Below are positions 14,001-23,322 of a DNA stretch of 64,000 bases, piece by piece. Origin of the DNA: Alviniconcha marisindica (taxonomy: Eukaryota; Mollusca; Gastropoda; Provannidae); contig JABMCL010000151.1 of the NCBI GenBank assembly GCA_018857735.1, positions 410,001 through 474,000 of the forward strand, read 5' to 3'. Position numbers and translations under genes: made by a program. The notes under the pieces were generated by a model. The model did not search any database and was not told the DNA's origin. It saw only the letters and a list, made by a program, of their open reading frames with translations. The stretch's first letter is position 1. Each line of letters begins with the position of its first letter.

Positions 14001-17000
14001 AATGGGTAATAACTGTCAAAAACTAAGCATCTTTTACTGAAGACAGCACAGCTGAACTGGAGGAAAAATGGGTTATAAGAACTAAAACCTAAGCATCTTC
14101 TATTCAGGACAGCACAGCTGAACCACATTAAAAATTAGCAATAACGGTTAAAAACAAAGCATCTTCCATTAAAGACGGTACAGCTGAACTGAAGTACAAA
14201 TGGGTAACAACTGTTAAAAACAATGTTTACATATGACGGGCCACCATCACAAAAGTAACCCTGCTACAAGTAACCCATGTTCCTATGCTAAGCCTACATT
14301 TGGGTGTATACTGAAGCAGCCGGAATAAGGTTGTTACTGGCCAACACAAAGACCATCCTCTCTCCCCCAAAAGAATATAATCAAATACATGGGAGCACTG
14401 AAGGCAACCCATGTTCATCAACGGTAGCCATAAGGTTAAGTCACCAATGTAAAACCTGACTCTATCTCCCAACAACAAAAACACTGATCATCAATGGACA
14501 TTGACACAGACACAAAACTTATCTACATAGTTCCACAAGGTAAAAACATGGGAACAAACAACAAAATAAAAAGCACAACTTACTTCTTCTTGCTCTTGGA
14601 GGAAGCGGATGAGTTCTCGTGCCGCCCTTCTTCCTGTATCCAGAAACAGCACAAGGTCAGCAGGAAACAGGGAGGGGACAGAAAAAAAACACACAAAGCA
14701 ACAACCATCAGTGCCAATTCATCGCAAAGGAACTGCAGTTTCTTCACTGCCTTCTTATCAAAATGTGGATCATTCTCAAGGTGCCATCCAAAACTGTTAC
14801 TGTCAATTTTGCATGGATGAAGATTTTAACTGAAAGCCCTGTTTCCCTCTGAAAATTCAAACCAGCCAGCAAAGAACATAGTCACAATTCATTTCTTTTT
14901 ACTTACAATGACAGATGCAACTTGAATTTTTCATAACCCACAGAGCCCACCAATGTCCCATTCTCTCTCATTTCAACAGGACTGACACCCACATCTCTTA
15001 TACAACTTAAAGTAAAAGTCCAAGGTTTTTAAGTATGCAAAATGACCATCGAAATGATTGACAAATGAGTCACTAGTTTCAGATTTAATGAAATAAAATA
15101 AATAAAAATAAATGTTTAATTGGGTTTTTAATCAATTTTATTTTCTGTAGACTTTCTCGGAAGTGACGTCAGTCTGGGGAGTCAGTGCGGTTGCCATCTT
15201 AGATTCTTCAGTAAACTGTGTATGCGTGTGGTCGACAAAAAAGTTAACTATGCCGGCCTACTGTGTTGCCGCGAACTGTAACAATTCGCAGACAACCCCA
15301 GGTATAGCAATGCACGAGCTCCCACACAATGACCCGCAGTGAGGTGAAAGTGGATTAAATTTATACAATTCAAACGAGCTGACTTTCTTGCTGCACAGCA
15401 TCACGCCCATTTGTGTAGCGAGCACTTCAGTGAGTGAGATTTCGCAAACTCCATGGAATACTGCATGGGGTTTGCTGACATGATGTTCCAGTACTCTTTC
15501 AAAATCCTGCCCGACAGGCTCAAACTAATACAGCTGTATCCTTGTGGGTCTCTCTTGCAAAGTATTAGTTTCGTCTTCGGAGCCCAAGTTGGCCATTTTG
15601 CAGCGACTCCCCAGAGTGACGTAGTAGGCATATGGTCACGTGATTTGGGCGTCATGGCAATGCTTTTGGTATGACAGAAAATGCCTTTTTTCATGCATTT
15701 ATAACCCTCAGATCACAGTTTCACTTACATCATTGTTCTCAGCGAGCTTTAACGGAAATTGTGTCAAAAATCACCCCTCACCTTGGACTTGTCCTTTAAA
15801 GAGCAAATGCTCAAGCAACCCACATTTATTTTGAATCCACACACAACCAGTGAATAAATCATTTACTATGAAGAACTTTTGAGTGTGAACACCACAAGAA
15901 AGTGTCTTTGCCTTCCCAAATACTGAGAACAACATACAAATGCCACCAATACAAGACAACCAGCAGAGTTTAGTATTCCTTAGGAAAGGGCCAGGGTAAG
16001 TTTTTTTTTTAACCGAACAGGCATAACTTGTAACAACAGTTTCTCACTCAAAGTCAAAATATCAGAGATGTTAAAAAGGGTTTTAAATTCAGATTTCCAT
16101 GCGCCACTCATAAAAAGCAGCTTGAGCACAGCCCTTTCCATACATGTCAAAACCAAGTTTGACTTGAAAATTCCTGGTAAAAATAAAGCTTGCAGTATTA
16201 TTTTACTAACATACCAACATCATGCGACCATCAAATAGTCACGGTCAATGCCGATCATTGCATCCTCACATTCTTTTGAGCAAGTCACGTGGGGTCAGCA
16301 ATTTGTCAGTCAATAAATCTACTCAACTGTAGACTGTTATTGCTTGGCTGGTTTGAACAAGTTCTACTAACTGCAAAGCAAAACCTTTTCCAAAACATTT
16401 TGAATTCATGACAAGCATTTGTTGTCAAAAATGAAAATGAGTTAAACTGAAGGTTGTGCTTCACAGTACTGGATAAGTCCAAGACTTACCAAAGATCTGA
16501 CTTTGGTTTTATATGGACCTGAAACAAAGCATATGGAGCAAATACTATCATCATCCTTGCCTATCCTATGGAAACAGGGCTCTCTTACCTTGAAAATGAT
16601 CCAGGAGTCATTAACCGAAACAATAATCTTTTACCCCCCCTTTTTTCTTTTTTTAACTGATCCATAAATTTTCAGTGGGGTTCCTAACTTATCAAGCATT
16701 GTCTCAATTCAAGATGAAGAAAAAAATGGAGTACTTTCAGTCTCACTAACACTATTCACAATAATGCTGAAAAAGAAGTGTAATATGAGAGCGATGGCAC
16801 CCATCCACACACACAAACAATGGATGAGACTAAATCAACAGAGAAAGAGATGCACCCTTTAAGGGTTAGGAGTGCGATGCAACAAGGGACTAGAATCATG
16901 TCATAAGTGGTCCGGCCCATCGAAGATCATGATGCCACCACAGTCAGCGCTGCTTTTGTCTTCCGCCTTGCCAAGTTTCGTCCCCCTGAGATGAAATGGA

Positions 17001-18392
17001 GGGCCAAATTTCAGTCTTCCGCCAATATGCTTTGTCAGTACTAAACACCTAAAATCAATATCTAGATCTGAAAATTACCTAAACTGAAACACCTCCATTT
17101 CCTTACCAGATTTAAGGTGAATAATCTTTGTGGAAATACTCAAGGCCCACATGTTCTAAAATCTGCAGTTATCACTGAACAACCACAAAGCACTGACTGA
17201 AAAATTAATGAAAACAGACACACTGGTTTCTCACTGCAGATGCTTCTATAGCCAATGACTGCTGCAAAAACTGATGTGTGTAATTTTGTAAAGAACACCT
17301 TCCCCCACCCCACCCCCCTTCAAACCAAAACCGTTTTCTACAACCACAAGAAAGCAATTATTCCAGAAATATACCCCATTTCATTGTATAAACAATGTAC
17401 CAACTCAAATTATGCAAAGCCAAGCTCTAAACCTCAAAATACCGTTTTTCCATTTAGCTATTTAATGATACAATTCTATTACAAAGGATTTCTTTCCATA
17501 GCGGTACCTTCGCAGAGGTGTCAAGCCCAGGTGCTGATAAACTGTACAAGTTACAGTGGACATCTATGAAAAAACAAAAGGGACATGAATGGCACAGCAT
17601 TCAAATGCAAACATTGTTCCCCACTAGTGATAATGCTGTTATGGATACTTAGTTCTTTTTCCAAAATGGGTTCTAATCCTACGAACCAACACCAATCAAA
17701 ATTGTGTAGCATGTACAGTGGTCAATGCTTTAAATCAAATACTCAGAATACAGCTGGTACATTGCTTTGAGTCAGTTATTCAGTTTACGGCTGATTCCAA
17801 GAATACACTGAGGAAATTACAGGGGCATTTTCTCTCTTCAGACCAAACAACAAAAAAAGGTTTCAGCTCTTTTGTTCAGCTCTATTCTACAATCTGTCAT
17901 GCAAGCTACAGTCACCACCCAAGCATGTTCACTTCTCACAGAAAACCGAGATTTCATTAACAAAACAGCTGATGTTGCTGAGAACTTTTATTTTTATAAG
18001 CTAAACAAATTATACAAAATATAAGGACCAAAACAAAAACCAAAAAAAGGGGTGGGGTGGGGGATAAAAATGCTTACATTTCATATCCTAATGATCCACA
18101 GTACCTTTAGAACAAAAACACTTCAGCCCCCGCCCCCCAGGTCTGAAGAGCAAGTGAGATGACATTTAAAATTTCAACAAGCCGTTTTTGAGTCATACTG
18201 TCTAAGTGATGTTTTGAGTGTCCACATCACCAAAACTGACACAAAAAAGTTTTCTCCCAATATCCTTTCAAGCACAATCAAAAGCAAACACAAAATCACA
18301 AAAGAATTGTTCACAACAAACAACTACATTTTACAAACCTCTTTCTTGTAAGGGGCCTCAAGCATTGCTTCAACATCAAAATCCTCTGCCAT
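3708..18392 (-). CDS. RBM39: RNA-binding protein 39 (CAPERalpha), complete gene, 11 coding exons
   Basis: Nuclear SR-like splicing factor and transcription co-activator that works with U2AF/SF3B at 3' splice sites (family knowledge). Coding exons in order: 18392-18339, 14633-14584, 11999-11937, 11283-11080, 9382-9262, 8324-8025, 7758-7693, 7360-7153, 4926-4743, 4436-4252, 3868-3708. All introns are GT-AG and all phases agree. The sum is 1,596 nt, or 531 residues plus stop; human RBM39 is about 530. Layout: N-terminal MAEDFDVEAMLEAPYKKE, RS-rich domain (about 19-122), RRM1 (about 139-215; RNP2 VFCMQL at 141, RNP1 KGIAYIEF at 180), RRM2 (about 239-317; RNP2 LYVGSL at 241, RNP1 QGYGFLTF at 280), an Ala/Pro linker, and a UHM-type RRM3 (about 415-505) with the R-x-F signature RYF at 475-477. 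The C terminus has a Met-rich tail of about 20 residues beyond the usual end. The start is the ATG that opens the family-typical N terminus. Exon borders were read by eye. Confidence 0.96.
4252..4436 (-). CDS. RBM39: RBM39 coding exon 10 (UHM/RRM3)
   Basis: This 185-nt exon reads RDDVIEECNKHGGVLHIYVD, the most conserved block of the family, and ends at HGRYFG. RYF is the R-x-F loop that U2AF homology motifs use to bind tryptophan-containing ULM peptides (family knowledge). Confidence 0.97.
4743..4926 (-). CDS. RBM39: RBM39 coding exon 9 (Ala/Pro linker)
   Basis: This 184-nt exon is rich in Ala, Pro and Gln and ends IATQCFMLSNMFDSG. It links RRM2 to the UHM. The SNMF motif is the conserved lead into RRM3. 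The donor must be GTGAGT directly after GGATC, because the in-frame TGA one base further on would otherwise end the protein. Confidence 0.94.
5001..5063. repeat. (GT)n microsatellite
   Basis: Uninterrupted GT dinucleotide run of about 63 bp in RBM39 intron 8, roughly 75 bp upstream of exon 9 in the transcript direction. As RNA (minus strand) it is a CA repeat near a 3' splice site. Confidence 0.97.
6150..6545. repeat. tandem duplication of about 205 bp in RBM39 intron 8
   Basis: Two diverged copies, near 6150-6340 and 6360-6545. Both contain CCATTTCATGCAAA, a CACACCTTTCTCAG block, CACATCAAT-TATCCA, and AGGAAACCTTCACTTAAAATCGGGC. The retained match over about 190 bp indicates a local duplication. 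No coding frame is conserved between the copies. Confidence 0.75.
7153..7360 (-). CDS. RBM39: RBM39 coding exon 8 (RRM2 end and linker)
   Basis: This 208-nt exon begins FRNPDDAKKALEQLNGFELA and ends GRLQLMAKLAE plus one base of a Gly codon. It is near-identical to the human protein over the RRM2 C-terminal half and the TGIDLG-like linker. Confidence 0.97.
7693..7758 (-). CDS. RBM39: RBM39 coding exon 7 (RRM2 core)
   Basis: This 66-nt, phase-0 exon encodes IDDIKLIRDHETGRSQGYGF plus LT. It supplies most of RNP1 of RRM2; the closing Phe comes from the next exon. Confidence 0.95.
8025..8324 (-). CDS. RBM39: RBM39 coding exon 6 (RRM1 end, linker, RRM2 start)
   Basis: An exon of exactly 100 codons with phase 0 at both ends. 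It carries RNP1 of RRM1 (KGIAYIEF), the SQAEKNR linker, and RNP2 of RRM2 (LYVGSLHFNITEEML). It ends at GIFEPFGK. The helix LKGIFEPFG corresponds to the part of human RRM2 that is engaged by DCAF15 with aryl sulfonamides. Confidence 0.97.
9262..9382 (-). CDS. RBM39: RBM39 coding exon 5 (RRM1, first half)
   Basis: This 121-nt exon has a TTTCAG acceptor and a GTGCGC donor. It contains TPEERDARTVFCMQLSARI and ends FFSSVGK at phase 0. It carries RNP2 of RRM1 and the first helix. It is too short for a simple ORF scan and was found by following the family sequence. Confidence 0.95.
9690..9790 (-). repeat. tRNA-like sequence, probably a decayed SINE head
   Basis: On the minus strand the sequence reads TTAGTGGTAGAGCACTGGAG with a downstream GTTCGAGTCCCGTCAGG. 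These resemble pol III A and B boxes at tRNA-like spacing. The anticodon stem does not pair well and no clean acceptor stem closes it, so I call it a tRNA-derived remnant rather than a gene. Confidence 0.4.
10000..10612. mobile_element. 613-bp TIR element with TAA target-site duplication (MITE, PIF/Harbinger-like)
   Basis: Terminal inverted repeats of about 36 bp. The left end starts AGCCTGTTCTTAATTGGGCG; the right end, reverse-complemented, starts AGCCCGTTCTTAACTGGGCG. They differ at only a few positions. TAA flanks both ends (9997-9999 and 10613-10615). The terminal motif is repeated a second time inside each end, giving subterminal repeats. No transposase frame is present, so the element is non-autonomous. 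The PIF/Harbinger assignment rests only on the 3-bp TAA duplication. It lies within RBM39 intron 4. Confidence 0.75.
11080..11283 (-). CDS. RBM39: RBM39 coding exon 4 (RS domain)
   Basis: This 204-nt exon has a TTGCAG acceptor and a GTACAT donor. It encodes the bulk of the Arg/Ser/Asp-rich domain and ends with RERFGRRGVSPL, followed by a split Arg codon completed in the next exon. The domain directs nuclear-speckle localisation in the family. Confidence 0.93.
11937..11999 (-). CDS. RBM39: RBM39 coding exon 3 (RS domain)
   Basis: This 63-nt exon has an AACAG acceptor and a GTAAGC donor. It reads KKRSRSRSRDRRSRSRSRDRK, the first block of RS/RD dipeptides. The nucleotide sequence is internally repetitive (two near-identical halves), which fits slippage-driven growth of RS repeats. 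Confidence 0.9.
13960..14225. repeat. four-copy tandem repeat, 57-68 bp unit, in RBM39 intron 2/1
   Basis: Copies begin near 13,966, 14,034, 14,091 and 14,157. Each contains AAGCATCTTC, then a GACAGCACAGCTGAAC-like block, then AAATGGGTAATAACTGTTAA or a variant. The copies differ by substitutions and small indels, so the array is not recent. No coding content is seen. Confidence 0.75.
14584..14633 (-). CDS. RBM39: RBM39 coding exon 2
   Basis: This 50-nt exon lies between a TACAG acceptor and a strong GTAAGT donor. It enters in phase 0, leaves with two bases of a codon, and reads EEGRHENSSASSKSKK. It corresponds to the low-complexity stretch before the RS domain in vertebrate RBM39. It is supported by frame continuity with both neighbours rather than by strong conservation. 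Confidence 0.85.
15165..15622 (+). mobile_element. inverted-repeat-flanked element carrying a broken THAP domain
   Basis: Near-matching inverted ends: GACGTCAGTCTGGGGAGTC at about 15,166-15,186, and GACTCCCCAGAGTGACGTAG at about 15,604-15,623. Between them is THAP-like coding sequence on the plus strand. Size about 450 bp. It sits in RBM39 intron 1, antisense to the gene. Element class is not established; the exact ends are estimated. Confidence 0.5.
15252..15440 (+). pseudogene. THAP-domain fragment, frameshifted
   Basis: The ATG frame reads MPAYCVAANCNNSQTTPGIA then MHELPHN, the start of a C2CH THAP zinc finger (C-x4-C in this copy). It meets TGA after ...NDPQ. After a +1 shift the sequence continues KWIKFIQFKRADFLAAQHHA then HLCSEHFSE. 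That supplies the conserved Trp and the closing C-x2-H of the THAP finger, followed by another stop. THAP domains are DNA-binding modules of cellular factors and of P-like transposases. This copy is broken and cannot encode the intact finger. Confidence 0.75.
18339..18392 (-). CDS. RBM39: RBM39 coding exon 1 (start codon)
   Basis: Encodes MAEDFDVEAMLEAPYKKE, very close to the human RBM39 N terminus. It is 54 nt and ends in phase 0 at a slightly weak donor (GTTTGT). A CAG acceptor about 20 nt upstream of the ATG (near 18,413-18,415) suggests that a separate non-coding first exon lies further upstream. Confidence 0.93.
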
Positions 18393-18987
18393 TGTGATCT
18401 GCCTTTAGTAAAATCTGCACATAAAAGAAACAAAACACAAAAACTCAATTTCTGTTCAGTTTTACCTGGTTAACAGTATAATACAGCTATTATAGGGCTC
18501 CCTATTTTTTCACATTCTAGGGGGTGGATATCCCCCTGTCTTGCAGTTTTAAATGGTATTTTTATCCTCTTCCAAAAATTCTAAAAGGCATCCTTTTTTT
18601 GAGGAAAACACACTGGGGGTGTGTGTGGGGGATATGCAATCATGACAGAAGCATTACGAATCAACATCTGGAAATGAGTGTATATTAGGGCTCCCAATTT
18701 TTGTGCAAGTACTTCGAACGAATGTTAGCAGCAATGGCTGCACTACGATCTTTTTCACCTGCTTTAACACTTCTCTCTCTTTCAATGACAATATTGTCAT
18801 CAGACTTTGCTGCCAAGCACGTCTTCACACAGGTAAGCCAGGTAAATGCAACATGCTTTCAGCCAGAGTAAAAACAATGGCGTCAAAATGAAGTGAAAGC
18901 ACAAAAAGGAAGTGAATTTTTACTCTGTCAGCTTTAAAACAACAACTGCCGGAAACGACATTTAAACCAATCACCACTGCAGACAGG

Positions 18988-20525
18988 AATAAGTAAGTAA
19001 TTTGGTGTTTTACGCCCAGTCAACCATTACAGTTATCTCAGGGCGTTACACATTTTGTCCACCCCCTGATGTCCACCAGGACCCCATCCACCCTCACCTT
19101 AGTAGGTGAGCACCTCGAAGATGATGAATCATTTTTTGAGGCCGCCGTTTTCAAGGGACCTGCTGAACCCGTATGTGCACTTTTGGAGGGAGCCGCAGAA
19201 CCCTTAGGGCCATTTTGTGGGGACTGGCGGAACCCCTAGAGGCTGTTTTGGGGGGGATCGACTGAACCCCTATCCGTCTCCGAAGAACACTTAGTGGACT
19301 CGCACAGAACCCAGGCGTCGGCCGATACTGTCGACTTCCCGGAGGAGTCCTGAGTGCCAGTCGATACCGATCTGGGTCCGCCAGAAGAACGCACTTTGGA
19401 CTCAGTCGTCCTAAGTGGACATTCTGAAAAAACCCAGGTTAGTGAGGTTTGACATTCAACAGATTTGGACTCTCTTCTGGTGGAAGCGGCAGCGGCGTAG
19501 GTCTTACCTCCAGTGATCACAGTTGGCATCTTGGCTTCAACCAACTGTCTGGCTTCTGGAAAGGGTATGCATTTCTCAATGCGGACACACTGAATCTCCT
19601 TCTCCTTCTGCCAGACCGGGCAATCTTTAGCTGATGAAGCATGGGGACCATTGCAATTAGAGCACAGCTTGGGTCCCTCACATTGACCTTCGTGCTTATC
19701 TTTTCCACAACCTGGACACTTCGCAGCAACCTTGCAATGTTGGCTCATGTGGCCAAACTTGTTGCAGTTGAAGCAACGCATTGGGTTCGGAGCAAACAAG
19801 GCCACCTTCACCTTTACATAGCCAACCGTGATCTCTTTCGGGAGGTCTGGAGTGTTGAAGGTCAGAAACAGGGTGTTGGTGGGGGCCTTTTCAGTATCTC
19901 TCTTCACCATCACCCTGTGGACCACATCTACACCCTGTTCCTGCAGTTCCGTCTCCATCATGCCGGACAGCTCACGGCAGCGGATGACGCCACGTGATGA
20001 ATTCAACGCTTTGTGGATGGAAACCTGTACTGGTCTATCAACAAATTGATTGGTTTTGAGAAGACCCACTGCCTGCGATTTCCTAGCGCACTCCACCAGG
20101 AAAGATCCATCCCTCAACCTTTTAATGTTTTTGTGGGTTCCGGCCGCTGCCTGGAACCCCTTCTGGACAGCAATGTGCAACAGTTTACTCAGTGGGAGGT
20201 CATCACTCGACGACTCCACGACCAGAAACCTTGGCCAATTGTTACAGGAGTTGTAGGAGTGTTCGTTATCCGAGTCTGTGTCCGAATCTTGGTCACTGTC
20301 CCGTAATCTTTTGTGTTTGTTTGTGGGTGTCATGTTATGTTTCTTAATGATTCATTACGCTTTGTCCCCACCCGCCACAGAGTCCAACAAGGGGATGCAT
20401 ACAAGCGGCATTCCAGCAAGTGTGCACCAGGGCTCAAAACACAATACATTCATGTAATGAAAACAAAACAAAGTTTACTTCTATCCCCTGAGCCGCTGTC
20501 TTCTAATCGAAATTAGGGCAAAGCA
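18988..20525 (-). mobile_element. LINE-B copy with ORF2 deleted
   Basis: On the minus strand, the 5' region and ORF1 of LINE-B are followed almost directly by the LINE-B 3' tail (GGTTGACTGGGCGTAAAACA, then a TTAC-type run). Compared with the 5.8-kb copy, homology runs through the ORF1 3' end to about 19,070 and then jumps to the tail; the EN, RT and RNase H regions are absent. 5' homology ends near 20,525. No target-site duplication was found. The insertion lies about 600 bp upstream of the RBM39 start codon. Confidence 0.75.
19236..20333 (-). CDS. LINE-B ORF1 (gag-like, CCHC zinc knuckles), open
   Basis: A 365-residue open frame starting at ATG 20333. It has an acidic/Ser-rich N terminus (DSDQDSDTDSDNEHS), an RRM-like middle (FLVECARKSQAVGLL), and three Cys/His clusters near residues 187-243: CFNCNKFGHMSQHC, CPGCGKDKHEGQC, CSNCNGPHASSAKDC. 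This is the usual ORF1 nucleic-acid-binding protein of I/Jockey-group LINEs. The frame is intact even though the element has no ORF2. In the other copy the homologous frame is broken. Whether the C terminus is complete is uncertain. Confidence 0.85.
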   Translation of the reverse strand: MTPTNKHKRLRDSDQDSDTDSDNEHSYNSCNNWPRFLVVESSSDDLPLSKLLHIAVQKGFQAAAGTHKNIKRLRDGSFLVECARKSQAVGLLKTNQFVDRPVQVSIHKALNSSRGVIRCRELSGMMETELQEQGVDVVHRVMVKRDTEKAPTNTLFLTFNTPDLPKEITVGYVKVKVALFAPNPMRCFNCNKFGHMSQHCKVAAKCPGCGKDKHEGQCEGPKLCSNCNGPHASSAKDCPVWQKEKEIQCVRIEKCIPFPEARQLVEAKMPTVITGGKTYAAAASTRRESKSVECQTSLTWVFSECPLRTTESKVRSSGGPRSVSTGTQDSSGKSTVSADAWVLCESTKCSSETDRGSVDPPQNSL

Positions 20526-20924
20526 AAGCAAAGTTTGTCAACTATCTCAATCGCTCTGAAGATATGTGTGCATCAAGATGACATCTTCATAAAAATCGAA
20601 AAATCGAAATTTTACACTTGTTACACTTAAACATACATTTGTATGCAAAGGTAAACCATAAAATATAACAAACATGACATGCACAGAACAAAGAATCTAC
20701 AATATTCCTGGTAGTAATGTGTTCTTGTTTTTTTACTAGAGGCCGATTGGGGTGGGGGGGCATTTTGCCAAGGTAAGGGCCGGTGTCTGAAAAAGGTTCA
20801 TCTAAACTGTACTTCCTGACACTAGCGACAGTGACAAAATGGTCGGAATGTTGTTGGTCGAACAGCAACGATGGGGTCTCTTGAGCAGGTTGTTTCGGTT
20901 TTATATGTAATATCTGCATGCATA

Positions 20925-20948
20925 TATATATATATATATATATATATA
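20925..20948. repeat. (TA)n microsatellite
   Basis: Short TA run in the 5' flank of RBM39, just beyond the truncated LINE-B copy. Confidence 0.9.
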
Positions 20949-21501
20949 AAGGGTTGGGTTCGGTTTGTTTGTTTGCTTCGTATTGTTTTTACTTCAGAAC
21001 TAGTCCACTTGAGATCTTCACCATTAGAAACATACGTGAACAGAAACCATTTATGGGGTAATCGTCGACATCTGGAGCTGCTTCTAGAAGATGGGAGGTG
21101 AATCGCACTTTGTACTTTCTGTCAAATTAAATACCACCACGAACATGAAGTTTCAAAACTAAACATTTCCCTTGTGCCTGTAGTACAAAGGTCGACTGGA
21201 GCAGAAAGGCCCGAATAGTTCATTCAAACATTTAACAGTATATAATAACTGAATCGATCGATCACGTGTTCCTTATTTTTAAATATACAAGAGCAAAATG
21301 AATACTAGTTTTCTCCCACACAACTGAGTACATAGAGCTCTTCATCACATACCCTTTTAGCAGGTGTACAGGATTTGCAACAGTACCAGCTCTTGGAGAT
21401 TGTACGCACATCAACGATCCAATATGGCTGCCGTTAGCTGTGGGGTTTACAAAACGAGAGTCAGGGGCAAGGGAGATTACTACAAATACAATTTCAAGAA
21501 G

Positions 21502-21513
21502 CCTGTTAAATCT
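21502..21513. repeat. SINE target-site duplication, left
   Basis: CCTGTTAAATCT, identical to 21834-21845. Confidence 0.92.
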
Positions 21514-21833
21514 GTGAGCCGGTTTGGCCTAGCGGTAAGGCGTTAGGCTGGTAAGCAGAAGGACCTCGGTTCGATACCGCTTCGGCTCTCCTTTCTCTTC
21601 AAAAAGGTTGTGGTTTGTGGACACCGTCTTGTGACTTTGTCCATCACTTCCTACTGAAACATTAAAATGGCTCTCATCGCTGCCCACCTTAATGCAGGTC
21701 GTTCTGGTGGTGACAGAGTAGTGATAGGTATATACTCTCCCTCTTCCCCCACCTCCATATCCCTTTCCCCCCATTCTCCCCGTCCACAATAAGCCGTACG
21801 GTTTCTGTGGACGTTAAGCACCATGTTTACTTA
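21514..21833 (+). mobile_element. complete tRNA-derived SINE with 12-bp TSD
   Basis: A 320-bp element bounded by a perfect direct repeat CCTGTTAAATCT (21502-21513 and 21834-21845). The tRNA-like head has box A (TGGCCTAGCGGTAAGGCG), box B (GGTTCGATACC) and closing acceptor-stem halves GAGCCG/CGGCTC. Next comes a central domain containing ATTAAAATGGCTCTCATCGC and TTCTGGTGGTGACAGAGTAG. The 3' tail is GTGGACGTTAAGCACCATGT then TTACTTAC. The family has at least four copies in the window. Confidence 0.92.
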
Positions 21834-21845
21834 CCTGTTAAATCT
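21834..21845. repeat. SINE target-site duplication, right
   Basis: CCTGTTAAATCT, identical to 21502-21513. Confidence 0.92.
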
Positions 21846-21939
21846 CAGCCCGATATGCTCAGTGGCACAGTCTGAAGCCAGTTTTTAGTTTTTAAACATG
21901 GTTTGTTCAACATGTCAAACAGATCTAAAGCAACTTGTT

Positions 21940-22005
21940 TGTGCGTTTTTTACGCCCTATCAACCACAACGGTTATATCAGGGTGAACAACAGATCCCCC
22001 CCCCC
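21940..22005 (+). repeat. LINE-B 3'-tail fragment
   Basis: Contains TTTTTTACGCCCTATCAACC and GGTTATATCAGGGTGAACA, the reverse complement of the LINE-B tail, then a C homopolymer run at about 21,994-22,014. It is therefore a 5'-truncated minus-strand insertion. Confidence 0.6.
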
Positions 22006-22741
22006 CCCCCCCCCCAAAAAAAAAGATTTTAAAAGTATATAACTTGAAACAATCCCTTGTTTCATACTCAATTTTCTAAGCCATTTACTCATTCAGTCAA
22101 AAGTGACAAATGACTGGATTCAGCTTGACACAACTGAGTGCCACCTTAGCTCAACCCTGTTGCATGCACCACATACTCATATATATATCAGCACCACAGC
22201 TGTGTGCTCACATTGGAAAAAATCAAAGCCGCTGCATCAGTATAACCGTATGGCCATCTGCAATACGTCATAATGTTTTCTAAATATAAGATATATGTAT
22301 ATTATATAAAGCACTAGAAAGTCCCCAAGTTCAAGTTCTTATTTTTATCTGTTTAACTTGGTGGAGAAAGGTTGGTCATCTTGGACAAAACTTGTTTTGA
22401 GAAGGCTCGTTCCTGAAAAGCCAAACACTTGAACTAAGTTGAAGTAATGTTGCCTTCTATATAAGCTACTTCAGCTCCCAATCATTATCATCACTTGTCA
22501 TCACAATCCAGTTTTTCATGCTGGAATTCAAACACATCCCTGTAACTGTTTAGTGTCCTAAGTGCTTACCTGCCCTAACATTAACCCTAACCCCCTGAGT
22601 TTAGGTCTCTAAAGCAAAGAGGGTGAAAAAAAGATTTCTTTTTGGACCAAAGTAAACGTTTACCCAAATCAGAAGCATGTCAGATTTTCTGTAATGTCTT
22701 TCTGCAGTATTATTCCTGGTTGACTGGGTGTTACTCTTTTC

Positions 22742-23136
22742 TAGTCTTGTCATCCCAGCCATAGTACGGGTGCTTTGTAATGCTGTGCGACTGTGCAGTT
22801 TTCTTTTCCTTGCAAGAACGAGATTGACAATCTGTGTAAAAACAAATATTTAAATATTGCTGTTGCATTTTCCTCAGATTTGTATAATGACTCCGATAAA
22901 CTTCCCTTTTATCCGAGGGAAACAGGATGTGGTTGCATTTAACAAAAGGCAACAATTTCTGATCTTGTCATCCCAGCTGTGACTGCACAGTTGTTTTCTT
23001 ACTGTGACGATCCATGTAACAACAAGTATTTAAACACTGCTGTCCTCTTTTGTACAATGATTCCAATACACTTGCTTTTTATCTAAGTGAAACAGTACCT
23101 GGTTGCATTTAACAAAATGACAACATTGTTGATCTT
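22742..23136. repeat. two-copy tandem repeat, about 170-220 bp unit
   Basis: Copy 1 (about 22,745-22,967) and copy 2 (about 22,968-23,136) both run from CTTGTCATCCCAGC through GTGACTGCACAGTT-like, TATTTAAA-ATTGCTGT-like and ACTTCCCTTTTATC-like blocks to GGTTGCATTTAACAAAA. They are diverged, with several indels. No coding frame is shared. Confidence 0.75.
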
Positions 23137-23248
23137 TATGGTCATTCAGTATGACAGCAGCAAAGTGTGTACACTACAGAACTAGATAAAGACAAAGATT
23201 TGCATTTGTAAATGAAGATGTTTCCACGTGTATTTTGATGTCCATTTG

Positions 23249-23249
<1 letters not shown>

Positions 23250-23318
<69 letters not shown>
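23250..23318. repeat. (CA)n microsatellite
   Basis: Pure CA run of about 69 bp. Confidence 0.97.

Positions 23319-23322
<4 letters not shown>

Larger units (their letters stand above)
14634..18338 (-). other. RBM39: RBM39 intron 1
   Basis: A 3.7-kb intron between coding exons 1 and 2. Apart from the THAP element it is AT-rich with several homopolymer runs, for example C/T runs at about 16,635-16,660 and G runs near 18,050. I see no coding exon in it, though a poison or alternative exon would be hard to recognise by eye. Confidence 0.6.

Noticed and set aside
20887..20960. TA-rich stretch as a TATA promoter.
   Set aside because: It is a plain (TA)n microsatellite, far from any supported transcription start.
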